Assembly (NCBI GenBank): GCA_037783545.1
Contig: JBBELK010000329.1
Location: 3,796,501-3,860,500, forward strand
Reading direction: 5' to 3'
Source of the DNA: Henricia sp. BOLD:AAB3569
Lineage: Eukaryota > Echinodermata > Asteroidea > Spinulosida > Echinasteridae
Length of the DNA stretch: 64,000 nt
This document shows, piece after piece, positions 63,505 to 64,000 of this stretch. The translations under genes and the position numbers were made by a program. The notes under the pieces are model-generated. The model saw nothing but the letters and a program-made list of their open reading frames with translations. It ran no database searches and had not been told where the DNA came from. The stretch's first letter is position 1. Each line of letters begins with the position of its first letter.

Positions 63505-64000
63505 GTGAGTATTGAGTAACACACATTGTGACTCACGGGACTCAATGTGACTCAACGTGACTTGAGTATGACTCGGTGAGAAACAGCAAAGAGGCGTCTA
63601 TGTGGGCATTGTCATTTATGGCTGGCATGCTGGGACAGACCTACATCAAGTGAGTATTGAGTAACACACATTGTGACTCACGGGACTCAATGTGACTCAA
63701 CGTGACTTGAGTATGACTCGGTGAGAAACGGCAAAAAGGCGTCTATGTGGGCATTGTCATTTATGGCTGGCCTGCAGGGACAGACCTACATCAAGTGAGT
63801 ATTGAGTAACACATTGTGACTCACGTGACTTGAGTATGACTCGGTGAGAAACGGCAAAAAGGCGTCTATGTGGGCATTGTCATTTATGGCTGGCCTGCAG
63901 GGACAAACCTACATCAAGTGAGTATTGAGTAACACACATTGTGACTCACGTGACTCAATGTGACTCGACGTGACTTGAGTATGACTCGGTGAGAAACGGC
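63435..64000 (+). repeat. 145-bp minisatellite made from the 3' part of exon 44 plus its splice donor
   Basis: Unit = 70 nt of exon + GTGAGT donor + about 70 nt of GACTC-rich intron. Exon-like parts lie at 63435-63504 (the real exon), 63580-63649, 63725-63794, 63848-63917 and 63993 onward; spacing is 145, 145, 123 and 145 bp (the third unit lacks 22 bp). Copies 2-4 share changes relative to the exon (GCA to GCG and TCA to GCA, giving Ser to Ala), have no stop in the exon frame, and keep GTGAGT. The array runs off the window. Confidence 0.95.

Noticed and set aside
63505-64000. Separate downstream gene
   Set aside because: All open segments are copies of exon 44 within the minisatellite.

Overview
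The window is almost entirely one gene: the plus-strand, intron-rich orthologue of vertebrate USP24, a giant ubiquitin-specific protease (deubiquitinase). I traced 44 coding exons from the start codon at 10416 to a splice donor after 63504. Every junction has a GT/AG pair and the reading phase closes through all 44 exons, giving 6488 coding nt (2162 complete codons). Human USP24 is about 2620 residues, so roughly the last 450 residues lie beyond the right edge. The product has an N-terminal UBA domain, a PPxY motif, a long helical-repeat-like scaffold, a ubiquitin-like region (about residues 905-1005) and a USP catalytic domain. In that domain the Cys (residue 1639), His (1904), an Asn/Asp pair (1929-1930) and two zinc-ribbon CxxC pairs are all present.

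The organism is an animal. Protein similarity to the human gene is high, yet the introns carry repeats of an invertebrate deuterostome type: short elements ending in GGGGCCAATTTCA, CR1/L2-like retrotransposon tails and tRNA-derived SINEs. I infer an echinoderm or another ambulacrarian; the species cannot be fixed from this sequence alone.

Layout. 1-10.3 kb: upstream DNA with no host gene recognised; it holds a degenerate ~144-bp tandem array, a C-rich tract, decayed retroelement pieces, a 23-bp minisatellite inside a foldback element, and several inverted-repeat elements. 10.2-10.4 kb: probable 5' UTR with a short uORF. 10.4-63.5 kb: USP24 exons 1-44. 63.4-64.0 kb: a 145-bp minisatellite made of the 3' part of exon 44 plus its splice donor, running off the window.

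The introns are a dense collection of small non-autonomous DNA transposons. They include many TTAA-flanked elements starting AGG (resembling Xenopus T2 MITEs), Tc1-type MITEs with termini like Sleeping Beauty, 91-bp hairpins with 3-bp target duplications, an 8-bp-target-duplication element that reaches to 15 bp from exon 2, long near-perfect foldbacks (one just after the catalytic-Cys exon donor), and at least four tRNA-derived SINE families, several nested in one another. Two exons have partial decayed copies in neighbouring introns (exon 24 clearly, exon 41 tentatively). No CRISPR, phage or bacterial features are present.
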